Shown piece after piece: positions 1 through 15,200 of a stretch of 64,000 nt of DNA. How positions within the stretch are numbered: the stretch's first letter is position 1; each line of letters starts with the position of its first letter. This stretch comes from Mimachlamys varia. Lineage: Eukaryota; Mollusca; Bivalvia; Pectinida; Pectinidae. Location of the stretch: positions 38,693,426 through 38,757,425 of the forward strand of contig OX392534.1 in NCBI GenBank assembly GCA_947623455.1. The letters are read 5' to 3'. The translations under genes were made by a program, and so were the position numbers. Under the pieces are notes generated by a model. The model searched no databases. It was not told the origin of the DNA and was given only the letters and a program-made list of their open reading frames with translations.

Positions 1-180
1 GACAAGTAATGTACTAGTAGTAATGTGCTGTCGACGGATACCGCCTTAGCGTAAAAACACAAGAACACATACATAAATAGATTGTCATGGACAACACTGA
101 TTGACAATGAAAATCTGAAGTAATGATTATACAGACATGTTGGATAAGACACAAATCCATTGGTTAGTGCATTTACTTAC

Positions 181-233
181 ATTGCAATTTCACCAAACAT
201 CCAAAGCACCAGACCTAATAATTTCTTGAATGG
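181..233 (-). CDS. CACNA2D: alpha-2/delta exon 31 (last exon in the window)
   Basis: 17 codons plus 2 nt: [17 protein letters not shown]. Hydrophobic stretch in the position of the family's helix after the DYQxMC block. Acceptor TATTTACAG, donor AAT/GTAAGT. Because it ends phase 2 with a strong donor, further exons must lie left of the window. Confidence 0.82.
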
Positions 234-3200
234 CTGTAAATAAAACAACATGGTATGTTTAGTTATCTCTCATTTAAGATAAACAAAGTCTAGCTCCTAT
301 ACTTAATTAGTAAATACAAAATCATGCAATTTTGCAATTTAAACCACAAGAGGCCGAATGGGACCTTGGAAGCATATCAAGGACTTTTTAATTAGTATAA
401 CTTTGTTCGGCTTTTTCAAAGGAAGCTAAAATTTTGAGATATTTGACTCCTGTGACTTTAATACTGGGTCAACTTTTTTATTTTTTTTTTTGCAAATTTT
501 TTAAGCTTCTTCCAAGACAGCTACCAGCTAAATATGTCTCTAGGCCATTTGGTATTTTAGAAGACGTCGTTTAAAAGAAAAGTTGACGTTTAGAGGACAA
601 TGGACAGACGATGGATGACTCACTTTGGCATAAGCTCACTTAGCCCTTTGGGCCAGGTGAGCTAAAAATTGTCAATCATGTATTTCAAGTGAAGGTTACA
701 ATCACAACAGCAACAACAACAACAGTAGAATGTCTCATCAATCTATGAGGTGTTTGTCCTCCCTAGAATAATCCATCCATACAAAATGGCGTTCTGCTCT
801 ACTCTCTCCACATCTTGTGTAATCTAACTTACAAAAAATCTATTTTGAAATATATATATTTATATCCTCGACCAGTTGTCCATCCCATTAGCAGGTTTAA
901 ATGGTATAGAATGCAGGTTCTCTATCTATCTTAGAACTATCCATCTCGTTTGGCAGCTAGGTATAGAATGCAGGTTCTCTATCTATCTTAGAACTATCCA
1001 TCTCATTTGGCAGCTAGGTATAGAATGCAGGTTCTCTATCTATTTTAGAACTATCCATCTCGTTTGGCAGCTAGGTATAGAATGCAGGTTCTCTATCTAT
1101 TTTAGAACTACTCATCTCGTTCTGGCAGCTAGGTATAGAATGCAGGTTCTCTATCTATCTTAGAACTACTCATCTCGTTCTGGCAGCTAGGTATAGAATG
1201 CAGGGTCTCTATCTATCTTAGAACTATCCATCTCGTTTGGCAGCTAGGTATAGAATGCAGGTTCTCTATCTATCTTAGAACTATCCATCTCGTTTGGCAG
1301 CTAGGTATAGAATGCAGGGTCTCTATCTATCTTAGAACTATCCATCTCGTTTGGCAGCTAGGTATAGAATGCAGGGTCTCTATCTATCTTAGAACTATCC
1401 ATCTCGTTTGGCAGCTAGGTATAGAATGCAGGTTCTCTATCTATCTTAGAACTATCCATCTCGTTTGGCAGCTAGGTATAGAATGCAGGTTCTCTATCTA
1501 TCTTAGAACTATCCATCTCGTTTGGCAGCTAGGTATAGAATGCAGGTTCTCTATCTATCTTAGAACTATCCATCTCGTTTGGCAGCTAGGTATAGAATGC
1601 AGGGTCTCTATCTATCTTAGAACTATCCATCTCGTTTGGCAGCTAGGTATAGAATGCAGGTTCTCTATCTTAGAACTATCCATCTCGTTTGGCAGCTAGG
1701 TATAGAATGCAGGTTCTCTATCTATCTTAGAACTACTCATCTCGTTTGGCAGCTAGGTATAGAATGCAGGTTCTCTATCTATCTTAGAACTATCCATCTC
1801 GTTTTGGCAGCTAGGTATAGAATGCAGGGTCTCTATCTATCTTAGAACTATCCATCTCGTTTTGGCAGCTAGGTATAGAATGCAGGTTCTCTATCTATCT
1901 TAGAACTACTCATCTCGTTTGGCAGCTAGGTATAGAATGCAGGTTCTCTATCTATCTTAGAACTACTCATCTCGTTTGGCAGCTAGGTATAGAATGCAGG
2001 TTCTCTATCTATCTTAGAACTACTCATCTCGTTTGGCAGCTAGGTATAGAATGCAGGTTCTCTATCTATCTTAGAACTACTCATCTCGTTCTGGCAGGCT
2101 ATATACTTTTTCCCTTTGTGAATATGAGGTCTGCAACAAAATGGTCTTTTAATGATATGCATATTCATGCTTTCTGTCAATTCTGTAAGTATCATATAAT
2201 ACCTACTCCATATACTTTCTTTGGACTTTACATCCGGACATATAATGAATGATTGTGAGGCCTTCTATGCAAATATTGAATATTTCACACAGAACATATA
2301 TCTACTACACAGTGATTGCTAAGCCTACATGAAATGTTTCCTTTACAGGGATATAAACAGGCCCCGGTTTCATCCAACGTTCCTTAACTTAAGGAAACTC
2401 TTTAACTTAAAAATCTACATAGGAAAGCATTACAGAATTTAAGGGGAAAATCCTTAGTTAAGAAACTTTCCTTAAATTCTGTAATGCTTTCCTATGGAGA
2501 TTTTTAAGTTAAGGAGTTTCCTTTAAGTTAAGGAACGTTGATGAAACCAGGGCCTGAATCCTTACCAGTAATTCCTTTGTACTTACGTTGATGAGATGTT
2601 CAGCTGAACTTTCATCCTCCCCACTGTCACTGGATTCACACATACCCTGGTAGTCCATCAAGTTTATTCTTGGCAAAAAAAACCAAACATTTTGAAAATT
2701 CATTGTTATTTCAAAGCAATGAATAAACACATCTGACAATTTCGACCTTCAATGTACATGTAGATTATAGGTCAAGGTCATACAAATCTAAATATACTTC
2801 ATAGCAAGCAACATGCAATAAATTGCACTTCAGGCTAAATATCATAAATAAGGGTGTGGGACGACCAACATTAGGATCTGCTCTATACAATGTTTTATTG
2901 GGAGACATTTCAGACTTATGATAAAAATAATAATATACTTTATTTACTGAGGATGAACCTGACATTTCAAACTCATGACAACCATAACTGTAGTGGTTTA
3001 TTTCCAGAACAAACGTTTCTAACTCTTGGCTTTTAATGTTCACATATTAAATCTTCCTTGACCTTGCACTTTGAACCTTATGACACTGACCTTTGACCAC
3101 TCTTTTTGACCTCAGTAGGTATATTTATAAACATTTGGACCAAGTTTCATGTAAATCAGTCAATAGATACTTAAACCAGATCAAAGCCCTTAGATATTAT

Positions 3201-6200
3201 ACATAACTGATTATCCCTTGTAAACTTCATCAATATGTGTACCACGGTAGTTATAAGACTGAATTCATTAACTCATGTTTCTCACTCCTGTTGTTGATAA
3301 GTATAGAACTGTAAGGGAAAAGTTGTAAAAGTTGGACAGATGAAATGGAATTACAATTCACATTAGGTACTTACTCTTGAAATAAACGTCTGTCAAGCAT
3401 TTCCCGCATCATCGTCCCTCCATTGGCATCGCCAAAGAAACCACCAATCTGGTACAAAGGCAACATTTTACATGTTTAACAAAATATTTCAGCAACCATT
3501 CACTTTCATTTAATATGAATCTGAAGCTGAAGATGAAGTAAAATATTTGATTTAAAATTCAGTTTTGTGAATTACACTTTTATTTGTAGTGTTTAACACG
3601 ATGACACAATACTAAATGCTTGCATAAGCAAAACTTAAAAGATTGATGGAGTGATTCCAGTAAACCTCCCTTACTTTGTTGGGGGTATACAAAGGTAATG
3701 TTACCCTAATTAAACACTTACTTCCCTGACTTTATTGCAGGGGTATCAAAAGGATAATGTGACCCTAATTAAACACTTACTTCCCTGACTTTGTTGTGGG
3801 GGAATAAGAAGGATAATGTTACCCTAATTAAACACTTACTTGCATGACTTTATTAACGGGGTATAAAAAGGATCATGTGACCCTAATTAAACACTTACTT
3901 CCATAGGTTCTTTGCTCATCATCACATATCCGTTGTTATCAAGTAGGTAGCAATTCACACGCTGCAAGAAAAACAAGAGTCACAATTGGCCTGAATCATG
4001 CACCTTCTTTATGTCCCCATGAACTTGGATGGATCATAACATTTACCTCAATTTCCCTAGGCCCCGTCTCTCTTTCCCTCAAGAGGGACGGGGCCCCGGG
4101 TATTTTTGGCTTCTTCATTGTGCCCTAATTAAATGACACAATATAAGGGACGTAACCCAAACGGCAAACAAAAATGACAAACAGCAAATTAGACACACAA
4201 AAACACATACATGTATTTATATAAAAAAAATAATATTCGGTTACGGACGTTATGGGCGATTAACCGGTTAATTGCTGACAATCCTAGTATATATACATAT
4301 AAAAGTGTAGATTACGGTAGGATTAACTTACATTATCTCTACACGTAAATTCACAGTTGGTTTCATTTCCACATTTTGTGATTATATCTCCGATTTTCTT
4401 CTGAAATTGCTGGTACTTTATCTGCAGTCCAAGAACCATTGGGAAATAGTCTTTGGTCGGCCCTACTTGGGCGTCGCTGAAATCCAGTGGAATACTGATC
4501 GTCACAACATTGTTCTCATCTCCAGTGTAAGCTGTGGCCACAACAACAAAATAAACATTCAACAGACTTTGTATTGTACAAGAAGACTAAATCATTTCTT
4601 AAAATGTTGCATTTATAAAGGAAAAAAAAAAGTTAATACCTACATGCAGATGTATCATCACTAAGATTTATTCTTTGTAAAGTCTTCAAGAACACAGTTT
4701 AAAAGGAAAAAAAATCCTTTGTCAATACCTAGATCATGTAAGATTTGTTGTTTGAAAAGACTTCAAGAACTCGGTTAAAAGGCATGAATTCTATTTAATA
4801 TTTAACTGTAGATGGTTTGACATCAGTATCGGATATAAACTTGAGTAATAATCAACACATTTTATCTTATCCAATTACTTATCCCCTATACAGTGTATAT
4901 TGGGCAATAATGTAGACTTTTGACAGGTTAAATATTAGGTACTATGTCCAACCCAATACAATTGGGTACTGTGTCTATTCCAATATAATTAGGTACTGTG
5001 TTCAACCCAATATAATTAGGTACTGTGTTCAACCCAATACAATTATGTACTGTGTCCAACCCAATATAAGTATCCATGTCCCTACATGTAAGGGCAGCTT
5101 CCCCCTCCCAACCGTCAAATTGGACATGCCATAAACAAGAGGCCCCATGGGTCTGAATTGCTCACCTGCCTATTAATTAATCACACACTTTTAATCTTCA
5201 AAATGAACTGAAATACTGGCAAAATATCAGTGTCTCGAGATAAACAAGCTAATTCGTGGAATTTATGTCCCCCGCTTCAGGGCCACTTGGGGGGAAACAT
5301 CATGTGCGTAGAGTTCTGGCATTTTGTACATGATGCCTATATTTCATGATAAAAAGGGGGATAACTCCGTAAAATACGCGCGGAATTTCACGAAAATCGA
5401 TCTCATTCGAGATACTTGAATAATAAGTATCCTCAACAAGTTTGATGAAAATCGAATTATTCCTTCAAAAGATAGAGCACGGAAAGCAATTTTTTGTACA
5501 TAATGCTTTCATTTGGCAATGAAAGGGACAAAACTCTGTCGGATTCCAAAGAAAGTTGAGATACGACATCCAAACCCGTAATATATGTTAAACATCATTA
5601 CCTTATATAATATTCTACAGAATTTAAAGTGAATTAAATAAAAAACATAAGAGTTATGGCATTTTGTACATGATGCCTATATTTGGTGATAAAAGGGGGA
5701 TAACTCCATAAAATATGCGCGGAATTTCACGAAAATCGAACTCATCCGAGGTACTTGGATGATAAGTATCCTGACCAAGTTTAATGAAAATCGGATTATT
5801 CCTTCAAAAGATAGAGCACGGAAACGAAGTGTGACAGACAGACGGACAGAGGGAGGCAATGAAAGGGACAAAACTCTGTCGGATTCCAAAGAAAGTTGAG
5901 ATACGACATCCAAACCCGTAATATATGTTAAACATCATTACCTTATATAATATTCTACAGAATTTAAAGTGAATTAAATAAAAAACATAAGAGTTATGGC
6001 ATTTTGTACATGATGCCTTTATTTGGTGATAAAAGGGGGATAACTCCATAAAATATGCGCGGAATTTCACGAAAATCGAACTCATCCGAGGTACTTGGAT
6101 GATAAGTATCCTGACCAAGTTTAATGAAAATCGGATTATTCCTTCAAAAGATAGAGCACGGAAACGAAGTGTGACAGACAGACAGAGGGACGGACGGAGG

Positions 6201-9200
6201 GACGGACAGAGGGACGGACAGACGGACGGACAAACCCAAATCAATATCCCCCGTTCCTCCGGAAGCGGGGGACAAAAATGTTACATTGACCTAAAAGGCA
6301 GTCAAGGTAATTTATCTCCACAAATTGGTAGCCCTTCATCTTAGCATACTACAGGACTAATATCAGACTTTTGGCAATTTGGGTTTTTGAGAAGCTGTTT
6401 GAAGATTTTCAGGCATTTGACCCATGTGACCTTGACAGTGGGTCAAGGTAAATCATTTGAATAGACTTGTAGCTATCAATCCCATCATACTACAAGCCCA
6501 ATACCAAAAGCTGTTTGGAAATGTTCAAAGAGCTGACTCATGTGACATGGAAAGTGGATCTAGGTCATTCATTTAAACAACGTTAGCTCATCCCAGCATG
6601 CTACTGGTGCCGTATCCGTATATAGGTTTTTTGTTACTGAGAAAAGCTGTTGTAATTTTTTTAAACAGATTTTACACTTGTGACCTTGAAAGTTTATCAA
6701 ATGGTTGCCCTTCATTCCAGCATGCTACAGACCCAATATCGGTATCTTTGGCCTTTGGGTTATTGAAAAGAAGTTATTTGAAATTTTTTGAACAGATTTG
6801 AACCCTTTAGGACAAGGTAAGTCATTTGCACAATCTTGGTAGCCCTTTATCGCAGCATGCTATAGGCCCACTATCAGAACCCTTGGTCTTTCTGTTACTG
6901 AGAAGTTGCTTGAAGAATATCAGACATTTGACTTGAGTGCCACTTCCCCCCTTTTTTAAAAGCGCCCGAAAACGGTAAATAAGCGTTGGGTCTCCACACT
7001 GACCTTCACCAATCGGCATGGAGAACGTGAAGTTGTAGCCATCTTGTACCCGTCCCTCTACTGCACGTTTGTAGTACATACTGTCCACTGTCCGTTCGTT
7101 TAGGTTGATGAACTCCCTAATGAGGTGGAAACGGTGGAACATGTAAAGGAGACAAATAATTTGCATTGTTATACCATCACAATTGTACAAAGCAGGCTTT
7201 GCAGCATTTCATAGTCATCAATTATTCTGTCTGTAACAGAAGGCCCAATGGGCCTGCATCTCTCACGTAACATTAATCTCTCAATGGTAACCTTAAAGAA
7301 GTCTAAAACTATACAGCTGTAAATTATTCAGAAGAACATCTTTTGCAAGATTTAAACAAATTAGACTCCTGTGACCTTTAAAGTAGGTCAGTTTTTTCCC
7401 CCCAAACTTAGTTAGGCTCCTTCCAAGAACGCTACCTTCAGCCAATTATCATATTTCCAGGCCTTTGGGTATTCCAGAAGAAGTTGTTTGAAAGTAGTTC
7501 AAACTTATTTTTTTCGCAAATTTTGTTTTGCTACTGCCAAGGAAGCTACCAGCCAAATATAATGTTTCTAAGGCCTTCAGTATTTCAGAAAAAGTTATCT
7601 AAGAAAAATATTGATGCTGGAAGACGAACGCCGCACCACAATATAAGTTGAAACTTGCCCTTTGGGCAGGTTAGTTAAAAAATGAAGTAATATTTTTAGT
7701 TAAAGTAACTGCATGACATATGAGTAAAACTGTACTTGATATAATGTCAGTTTATGTAAAACTGAATGACTTAATTAAGCTAAACCATACTGTATGTTTA
7801 CTTGAACTATAGTCAAGTGATTAAAAGTCTATGTATAAAACCATATTTTACATGTGTATAGATTTGGTAGATGTGAGGCTAACATGAATCCTCATGGCCT
7901 AATGACCCCCCCCCCCTCCCCCCCAACATTCTACACTGGTACAGAGGGAGTCCCTTAGACTTGTTACTTACAGCGTTGTTGGGAACAGATCTGTGTTCAG
8001 GAATCGTGTGACGCCACTCCTGGTGCCCAGGAATATCAAGGCAATACCATACCTGTTGAACAGAATAGTTACTTTTATTATTGACATATATCCAGCTTAT
8101 TTATACATGATCATACTTCTTAACATGTCAATTAACAACCAAACCACATCACGAGAATACGTTAATGTACATACAACTATACAGCAATATCTTTAAATTT
8201 ACTTCCTTAATCCCAGAGCTGACTCTGGATAATATGCAGTTAATTAACTAATCTTCTCCAACGCTAACTTGATGAAATCTATGGATATAACCACAGAGAT
8301 CCAAGATATTAAGCACCCATCATCGTCTGATCTTCATTAATTTTGTTCTTTAAAAGTACAAATCTTTTCCCTTTTAGCCTGTCAGCAATTTTCTTTTTCT
8401 TATCAGTTCCAAAATCAAAATGATGCAACTTGGGACCAAAGAGAATATACACATGAAATTTGAGAACGATCCATCTTACTTCTCAAGAAATAGCAATTAA
8501 AAACTTTCATTGTCAAAATCTAAGATGGCCACCTATTAAGACATATTGTTTTCCTTGTTCAGGGCCAACTGCTAACCAAGGGAAACATACAAACGGAATT
8601 TGAGAAAGATCCATCCAGAAATAGCTATAACAAGAATTGTTTGAGGATGGACGGACCACAACTGCAAAACAAATACCAATATAAATATATATAAAAACTT
8701 TATTTATTTTACAACAATTATGAAACAAGTTATCTAGCTTATATTAATCACTCTTGTTGGCCCTTATATTGGTGCGCAAGGGTTCTTATTGTGGGAGGAA
8801 ACCGGAGAAAACCCTCGTGGTTAGGCAGGTGACCCCATACCTTTTCACGTCTGGTCGGGGAATCAAACCCCGGTCGCCTTGGTGAAAGGCAAGTGCGCTA
8901 TCCACTACAAAACCCGACCAATCACAAAAATACTAATAATTACCAGAGATTTAAACAGGTCTTTTACATTGACAATTAACACCATAATACTATTAAACGG
9001 CCAGCTTTCAGGTAAATAAAAGTGGATTACAATATTAAATTGACAAAACTGTTATAATAATTGAATGTATCATCTAATCAGTATGACACAGACAATGTTT
9101 GGGTGAAAATTATATATTGATAATGGCTGAAAAATAAATAAATTTACATGAATAACGACAATTTTAAGAATTACAACTCATATGAAGGTAACACTTTTGC

Positions 9201-12200
9201 GTGAAATAACAAGAGGCCCAGAGGGCCTGTATCGCTCCCCTGGATACATCAGTATCTAAGTAATCATGATAAAATATTTTCTTTTTGGCTCGCCCCTCAG
9301 CCCCCTAGGGGGTCAGTCCCATCATTAGTACAATTTTAAATGTTGAGCAGCTAGGGATGCTTCCTGCCAAATGAGGCTGATTTCCAATCAATGGTTATGG
9401 AGAAGAAGTCGATTAAACCAATATAGCTTAATAACCCTCTTTGGCCCCGCCCCTCAGCTCCCTAGGGGGTCAGTCCCACCATAAGTACAATTTTGAATTC
9501 TGAGCACCTAGGGATGGTTCCTACCAAATAAGGTTGATTTAGAATCAGTGGTTATGGGAGAAGAAGTCGCTTAAACCAATATAGCTAAACAACCCTTTTT
9601 GGCCCCGCCCCTCAGCCCCCTAGGGGATCAGTCCCACCATGAGTACAGTTTTGAATCCTGGGCACCTAAGCATGCTTCCTGCCAAATAAGGTTGATTACC
9701 AATCAGTGGTTATGAAGAAAAAGTCGGTAATATCAATATAGCTAAATACTTTTTTATGGCCCCCACCCCTCAGCCCCCTAGGGGGTCAGTCCCACCATGC
9801 GTACAATTTTGAATCCTGACCAACTAGGGATACTTTCTGCCAAATAAGGTTGATTTCCAATCAGTGGTTATGAAGAAGTCGCTTATATCAATATAGCTTA
9901 ATAATTCTTTTTTGGCCCCGCCCCTCAACTCCCTAGGTGGTCAGTCCCACCATGAGTACCATTTTGAATCCTGAGCAGCTAGGGATGCTTCCTGCCAAAT
10001 AAGGCTAGTTTCCAATCAATGGTTATGGAGAAGAAGTCGCTTAAACCAATATAGCTAAATAACCCTTTTTGGCCCCGCCCCTCAGCCCCATAGGGGGTCA
10101 GTCCCACCATTAGTACAATTTTGAATCCTGGGCACCCAAGGATGCTTCCTGCCAAATTAGGTTGATTTCCTATCAGTGGTTATGGAGGAGAAGTCGTTTA
10201 AAGAAATTGTTGACGGACGGACGGACGCCACGGTATGGCATAAGCTCACCTCGGTCCTTTGGACCAAGTGAGCTAATAATTACTGCAATCTGAAGTCACT
10301 TGAATTATTCATAAATTCCCCTTCTGGCATTTAAGCATTTATATTCCTGGCAGGATATACTTTGTTCGTGTCAGTGTCATAATATTTGGTTTCTGGGACC
10401 AAATTTCTTGTTTTAAATATTCATTTGATAAAAAAATTGATGTCCCTAAAACAAGATAATACTGGCTAAAAACTATGTTTCCAAGACAAAATATTTTGCT
10501 TTCAATCAGATTAACATGTGTGTTCTAAGTTGTGTCTTTATGACTATAATCTATAAAAAACAAATCTACAAGTTGTGCAGACGGTTTTACATGTTTAACT
10601 ACAATCTACCAGCTCGATATAGTCCTAATGGTGTTGAATCAGAAGAATAACAAATCTATAAATAGTTTTTTTTTCTAATTTGAGTTTTTTCATGTAAAAA
10701 AAATGTTCGTGATGTAATACTTACCATACGTTTAATATGCATATACAATACCTAAACCAATATTTGTAGCCCAAAAAAAGAAAAGATTCGAGTAATTTAC
10801 CCTTCCCAACCCCTTAATAATTATCTTGCTGATTACAAAGGGTGATCTCCCTTTCTCTTCCTTTTATGATGCCCCTATTTTGGTGATATACATTTTAATG
10901 TAGACTAAATTACTGTTTTCTGGTTATGTTACATGTTCAATGCTCCGCAGCGAGTCTTGCTGTCAGTAAGTCATATCAGTAAGTACTGTTACAGGTATCG
11001 GCTTATAACGGACAGTGATATTATTGGTGTTTAATTCACACAGTGCGGTCAGATTGATACAAACCAAGTGCCCAGTTCACCTAATAGATCAGAAATGTCC
11101 AAGATTTTTAGATGCAAAAAAAAATGTAACTTAGAAATAAAAAGTTTTATTTGAGTCTAAACTATCACAGACAAAGACTAAAGCATGCTGAAAAACAAAA
11201 CTAACATCCACATTCAAAGGAAATCAACCGTAAAAAAGTCTTATAAATAGAAAGTTTAAATAAAAATAAATCTAAAAGGGTTATTTGTTTTTGCATACAG
11301 ACATTTTTTATACAACTACTTAAATAGTAACTTTCTATTACTGAACTTTTCACCAAGCAACACAAATCCAAATTCAGCTATAAGTTTGCCAAAGAAATTC
11401 ACTGAAACTCACCTCTTAAATATTGTTAATATGGTGAATTTCCTTATCGTGATATAAAAGTACACTGTATTAATAATTACAGGTCATATTTTGATTGTTT
11501 GTTTCATAATATTTTTCGTTGACATCCTTTGATTGGATAGACATTTTTACTTGTCGGGGCAAAGGTCGACAGAACAAGGCCTTCTAGAGAAGCCAACTAT
11601 ATCGCAGGAAAGATGAGTCCTTAAAGGTTTGAGAAATATGCATAGCAGAACAAAGCAGAGGCTAAGAAGTGATTAGATCACACAATTCAAACCACACGCT
11701 GGAAAATCTACGGACAGCAACACAGGATTTTGTATTTTCAACAATACAGAGAATTTTCATATATCCTAATTATACACTACTAACTGATTATCCTTGATAT
11801 CCAGGGGCGACACTCACCCATGCTCTCTTCACCCCTGGAATAGTTCAGGGCAAAACTGAAGGCACGAACATAGCAGTTTGGTTGGTCTCAGGTAAAAAAA
11901 AATACTTGACCAATCACTTGGTTGATACCTGTCTTCTGAAGATTTCAAAGGACAACCAGCTTCAAAGTCTGTCAACCATTTTGTGAATAACAGATTCTTT
12001 TGATGTACATCAAATGATCGAAATAGCCCTCTTGTCTCATCAACAATGTGTGCACAAAGCCTTCAATTTTGTCATGACATATTCCAGGGATGTTGAGAGC
12101 GAAGGTGAGTGTAACCCCCCTGGATATCGAGGATGCTATCTGATATTACATGAATACAGTAATATGCACAGTAAAAATGAAAAGTGTTTGAATCCCATTC

Positions 12201-15200
12201 ATTTCCTCAAATATTATTTTTCATCAAACCAGGTATATGACTAAATGAGAAAGGAACTAAATGAAAATTACCTCCCTTGAAATTGAAATTATCTCCCCCG
12301 ATTAAATGCCTAGCCTTTGGTTAAAGTAACAAAATACCAACTATATAGTCATGATAGGGAATGAAATGAGAAGTTATGGACTTAATGTTATGTTTTAAAC
12401 ATATTATTACATTGATTCATGGAAAGATTAAATGCATTTATCAATAATGCTGTATTTTATTATTATCACAAACAAAAAACCTTAACGCAAACACTATACC
12501 AAACTGATTTCATCTTTCTATCATTTTGTAACACTGTATGCCTTCCTGTGTTTGTTCTTTTTTCATCAGTCATTTGTTGGAGATAGAGAAAAAAACAACA
12601 CACTAACAATTATCAAACACTGATCTGAAATTCTAAAACTAAAAAGATGAAATTCTGGAACTAGAACATGAAAGGTTCTTATGGATTACCTGCATGTCAC
12701 AGAGAATTCACTCAAATTTTACAACACAAACGAAACCAGTTAGTTCTCTACTGTTAGTAGCTAGAAGTCTACAACCAGTGTTGACAGAAATATACTTTCA
12801 ATTATTTCTCAAATCAATATTTTGGAATAAAATTTCAATGACAATGAAATATATATCTCAGCTTTGATTTCTGTTAACACTGTTTCGACGATACCATAGA
12901 TCTCAAACAAACAAGAGAGGTCAGAGGTCGGAAAGGAAGAGAGACAGCCTCAGACCAATGATGCAAAGTTGTACGTACTTATTTCCGAAAAGCTGGACAG
13001 AGAAATTGGATGCATAGTAGCTGAAAGGGGAAAAACACAACACTGAAGATAAGAAAACATTTCTGTGTTTGTGAAGAATGTGGAACGAGTGACAGTCATT
13101 CATGTAACGTAATTATAGTGTTACAAAAGATACGTGAAATATGGTCCATTCTTAACTTCGTAAGCACTGATTTGTGACAGACATGTGACCATACAATATA
13201 AATTTGTACAATCACTATTCCAAATTGTCTGAGACCATTATGTACAAGTCTGACAATCTGTTTAAACCCTTACTTGTGTTATAAAAGTTAAACTGGTTAA
13301 TTTTCTACTGGAACTGAATTTTTTTCCCAAAGCTGGGAAATTTAAAATTTCCTTTAGGAACTAAAACTAAATTTTTGATAAAACTAACTGTGTTCACTGT
13401 TGGTTTGACACAAATGCACCCCAGAGACACAACCTAAGTGAAGCATGTAACTTTTAGTATCATTAAGTTTTCAAAAATGTACTCGAAACTTTTCACCTCG
13501 TAATTTTTCATTCATTACTTTTCACCTCCTAACTTTTCACTCCCTTGTGAAGTAATGGTTGACCAATTAAAGGCTGAAGTCAACAGTTAAATAAAAGCCA
13601 AGAATGAGCATGTAAACATTCTTTTCCTCCCAAAGTTAACTGAAATAAGCGAAAAGACGCAATATTGTTAATGCAGACGCAATTAGTGCATCCGTGTAAA
13701 GGAACAGATTATAGGCAAGTTGTTGTATGAAGTGAGTGTGTCATTTTGTTAATATTTCCACTGTTGAAAAATCTGCCGTGGAAATCAAAGAGTACCATGT
13801 TGCTGATGAATGTTTGGGTCAGATGTGACCTTTATTGATTGTACAGATCAAAAACAAAATTAGAGGCTCTGTCTTTTTTGTCATTAATTTTCTATATGTT
13901 TTCCACTGGAATAAGACAAGGCTCTCCAATGTCGGTTATATCATTTTTGTGAAAATTTATTAAAAGTTGGATGAGGCTTGTATCTCATCAATGAATGACT
14001 ACTTTTACATTTCAAATTAAATGTAGTTATAAATATCTCCATCCATTTAAGAGATAATAACTCAGTATAACTAGTGTAAACGAAATTATGGCAAAATGAT
14101 CGCCAAGGTAACACTTATTATGACCCTGCCATTTCATGGTCGGGACATAAAAAACAGAACAATTGATATCAGATTATTTGGGTTAGTAATTATAACATTT
14201 GTGATAATTTGTGACATTAGTGATCATTAACTGACATTGAAAAAGTGACTTTTTCTTGTGATTGCTAATAAGTGAAATCAGAATTTAACGTGATGTGACA
14301 AATTGTGACTCCAGACCATTCTATCCTCAGTACAGGAAGGTGAGAACGAGATGTAAGTCATGTAGCATGTGTACATTCTGTAACAACTGTGGGTGAATGT
14401 GCTTTATTAACATGCCTTCTTCTGCCAAATTTTGCATTTTTGCATAGTTTGCACGTATTTGACAATTTTTACTGATTCCATTATTACTGTTGTTTAGTCA
14501 TTACATCTAATTATATAAATATATAAGACTAACAGAAAAACATCCATTCCTGGTAAGAGTGTTAGGTCAATTAAGCTATGCCTTGACTGATTAAAAATGT
14601 CTGCAATCAAATGGTTGAAATAGTTTAGGTCGGTGTTAAAATTGCCCCGAATTATGTTACTAGACACTTTGGAACCAGCCATCAGAACACTATTTGTGTC
14701 TTATGGAGATACTTTAAAGGATTTTGGCAACAATTTTTCGAATCTGGTTAAAAGTAATGAAACAGATAAATAAATAGGGAATAGTCCATCAACGAGCATT
14801 TGATTGTATCCCGTATCTAGATATTGACAATCAAAATTGACTGCTCCCGACTAGCAAGAAAGTGAATGAACTGAACGGTCATGTGGTACATGTGACATCA
14901 TTGAGGCACAACTGACTCAGGTAAACAGTGGTAATTGTACTACATATAGAGTTGACAAGCAGCACATTTCCTGTTCCATGACGTAAAATTTTTACTTAGC
15001 AATCTCAGCAAAATCATGTGACTAATTTGTCATTAACATATACTGGACAAATATGCTATAATTGGGTGCCCTGTTTATAAACCCTGAACATGTAAGTGGT
15101 AACCACAGTCTAATCACCAGACGATGCCAGATATATGAAAGGAATGCCAAAAAACCAATATTAAATATCAGCTGAACCCAAATACATGAACGAAAGACCC

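Noticed and set aside
876..1845. Repeat-rich open frames over the 57-bp array
   Set aside because: Frame openness follows from the 57-bp period and breaks wherever a unit has an indel.
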